From assembly GCA_038030265.1 (NCBI GenBank), contig CM075943.1, forward strand, positions 34,782,001 to 34,846,000: 64,000 bases of DNA, read 5' to 3'. Positions 63,061 through 64,000 of the stretch are shown here, in pieces. The position numbers and the translations under genes were made by a program. The stretch is from Corythucha ciliata (taxonomy: Eukaryota; Arthropoda; Insecta; Hemiptera; Tingidae). The notes under the pieces are model-generated. The model did no database searches, was not told the origin of the DNA, and saw only the letters and a list, made by a program, of their open reading frames with translations. Numbering within the stretch: position 1 is the first letter of the stretch; every line of letters starts with the position of its first letter.

Positions 63061-63210
63061 TTCCTTTCGTTGGTATAGATAAAATTAGAGGGATAATCTT
63101 CTTAGTGTGGTGACTTACCCGGGCCTCATGCCTCATCAGCATTTCAGTTCTCAGTGTCAGTGCTCCCTCCCAGTTTCGCGAGTCGAGTTTTGTCTTTTGT
63201 GACGAATTTA

Positions 63211-63252
63211 ATGGACTGGAATAAGACTCAAGCGAAAGCAGTAAAGCTAAGG
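63211..63252 (+). CDS. Possible first coding exon of an unknown plus-strand gene
   Basis: ATG opens 14 codons (MDWNKTQAKAVKLR) directly followed by GTAAGG. Several TCAGT initiator-like motifs lie at 63,139-63,160. Downstream is a LINE fragment on the other strand and then the window edge, so no second exon can be shown. Function unknown. Confidence 0.2.
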
Positions 63253-63349
63253 GTAAGGATTACAATTTTTCTATAGTATTAAAATCCTGTTATGTGTTAA
63301 GCCTTCAAAGGAATAATTTTCTGATAAGTACAGTGGAGCCTTAATTAAC

Positions 63350-64000
63350 CTACTGAGGCATCATGGCCAGCGGTGGTGCGTCGGGAAAAAGTTTTTTAGT
63401 GGCAGAGAGGACATCCTGCACGAAAATCTCATCATTAGCAACCTCAGAATCCTGCAGAGCCAGTCTAACCTCTACATGGTAACTTTCTAGGGATGAACTA
63501 TCAGCGTATTGCTGCGCTAAGCATTCAGCACTTTGTTCAGGTTCACTGTACTGGTAATCATTTTGAATAAGGACTACAGGGTTCAACGGGATCCTCTTTC
63601 CTCCTATAGTCTGCACCTTCCGCCAGACCGAACGAGACGATTCCGCAGAGGTAATTGTGGAGACATAGTGCTCCCAGGCTTGTTTCTTCACTTGCCGCTT
63701 TAAGAGACGCTCAAGAGCTCTGTATTTCTTGACTTTTATCAGGTTTTCCATTGTCGGATTTCTTCTGAAGCGATTTAACTTTTGTTTTTTCAAGCGTTTG
63801 TTCTTGAAATCTCGGGGGTGCACCATGGCACTGCAGTAGCACCTATTTTCTTCGTGCTTCGTGGAATGGCTTGCTTTGCCGAGCTCATTATAACATTGGT
63901 AGTGTTTTCGACATCGCAGCTTACGTCCTCAGTAAGTGTCCCAAAGTTAAGACTGGCTCTGTATCTATCCCAATCTGCCAGGTCACACTTCCATCGATCT
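63350..64000 (-). pseudogene. LINE ORF2 fragment (endonuclease to RT linker), runs off the window
   Basis: From the window edge the minus strand encodes DLADWDRYRASLNFG and AIPRSTKKIGATAVPWCTPE, the end of an apurinic-type endonuclease domain. After a frameshift near 63,815 it continues as KKQKLNRFRRNPTMENLI, KKQAWEHYVSTI and SRSVWRKVQTIGGKR, the basic linker before RT of Jockey-like elements. It stops at 63,350 before the RT palm motifs. Confidence 0.8.

Overview
This is eukaryotic DNA from an insect genome. It is AT-rich, has GT-AG spliced coding exons and is crowded with mobile elements. Two host genes point to an insect: a GPI-anchored Ig/fibronectin-III neural-type adhesion gene and a seven-transmembrane insect-type odorant receptor. 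The species cannot be named from the sequence; a hemipteran would fit but is not proven.

Host genes. Seven exons on the minus strand (45.56 kb down to 6.68 kb) join with consistent intron phases into the last 420 residues of an adhesion protein: three Ig domains, one FN3 domain and a short hydrophobic C-terminus without a cytoplasmic tail. The first exon (signal peptide) was not found and lies upstream, possibly outside the window. Most of 7.2-45.4 kb is therefore intron of this gene. The 13.3-kb intron (32,135-45,412) carries, on the same strand, an odorant-receptor gene at 35.7-37.1 kb with five joinable exons; its N-terminal start is unclear and its last exon was not found.

Mobile elements. 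From left to right: ACCGAG-type motif arrays around a possible small spliced gene (8.3-9.9 kb); a palindromic tRNA-like insertion with 13-bp flanking repeats (16.3-17.0 kb); a Tc1/mariner-type transposase gene inside kilobase-long inverted repeats (18.35-22.17 kb); a 5'-truncated LINE with a 14-bp target duplication (26.76-27.41 kb); two hAT-like MITEs nested in an older foldback element (30.1-30.8 kb); a tRNA-derived SINE nested in a foldback element (35.0-35.6 kb); an internally deleted LTR element whose region next to the LTR is complementary to its own LTR (39.2-39.8 kb), a possible self-priming design; a 4.39-kb Ty3/gypsy element with 132/133 identical LTRs but several coding lesions (39.86-44.25 kb), inserted in a LINE RNase H remnant; a spliced 773-residue SWIM-type MULE transposase gene between inverted repeats (52.0-57.1 kb); Harbinger-like elements with TTA/TAA duplications; and LINE fragments at 59.3 and 63.4-64.0 kb.

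Repeats. Diverged tandem arrays with units of about 20-35 bp occur in several sequence families, often at the outer edges of the DNA transposons. The remaining stretches are intronic or intergenic low-complexity sequence in which no gene was recognised.
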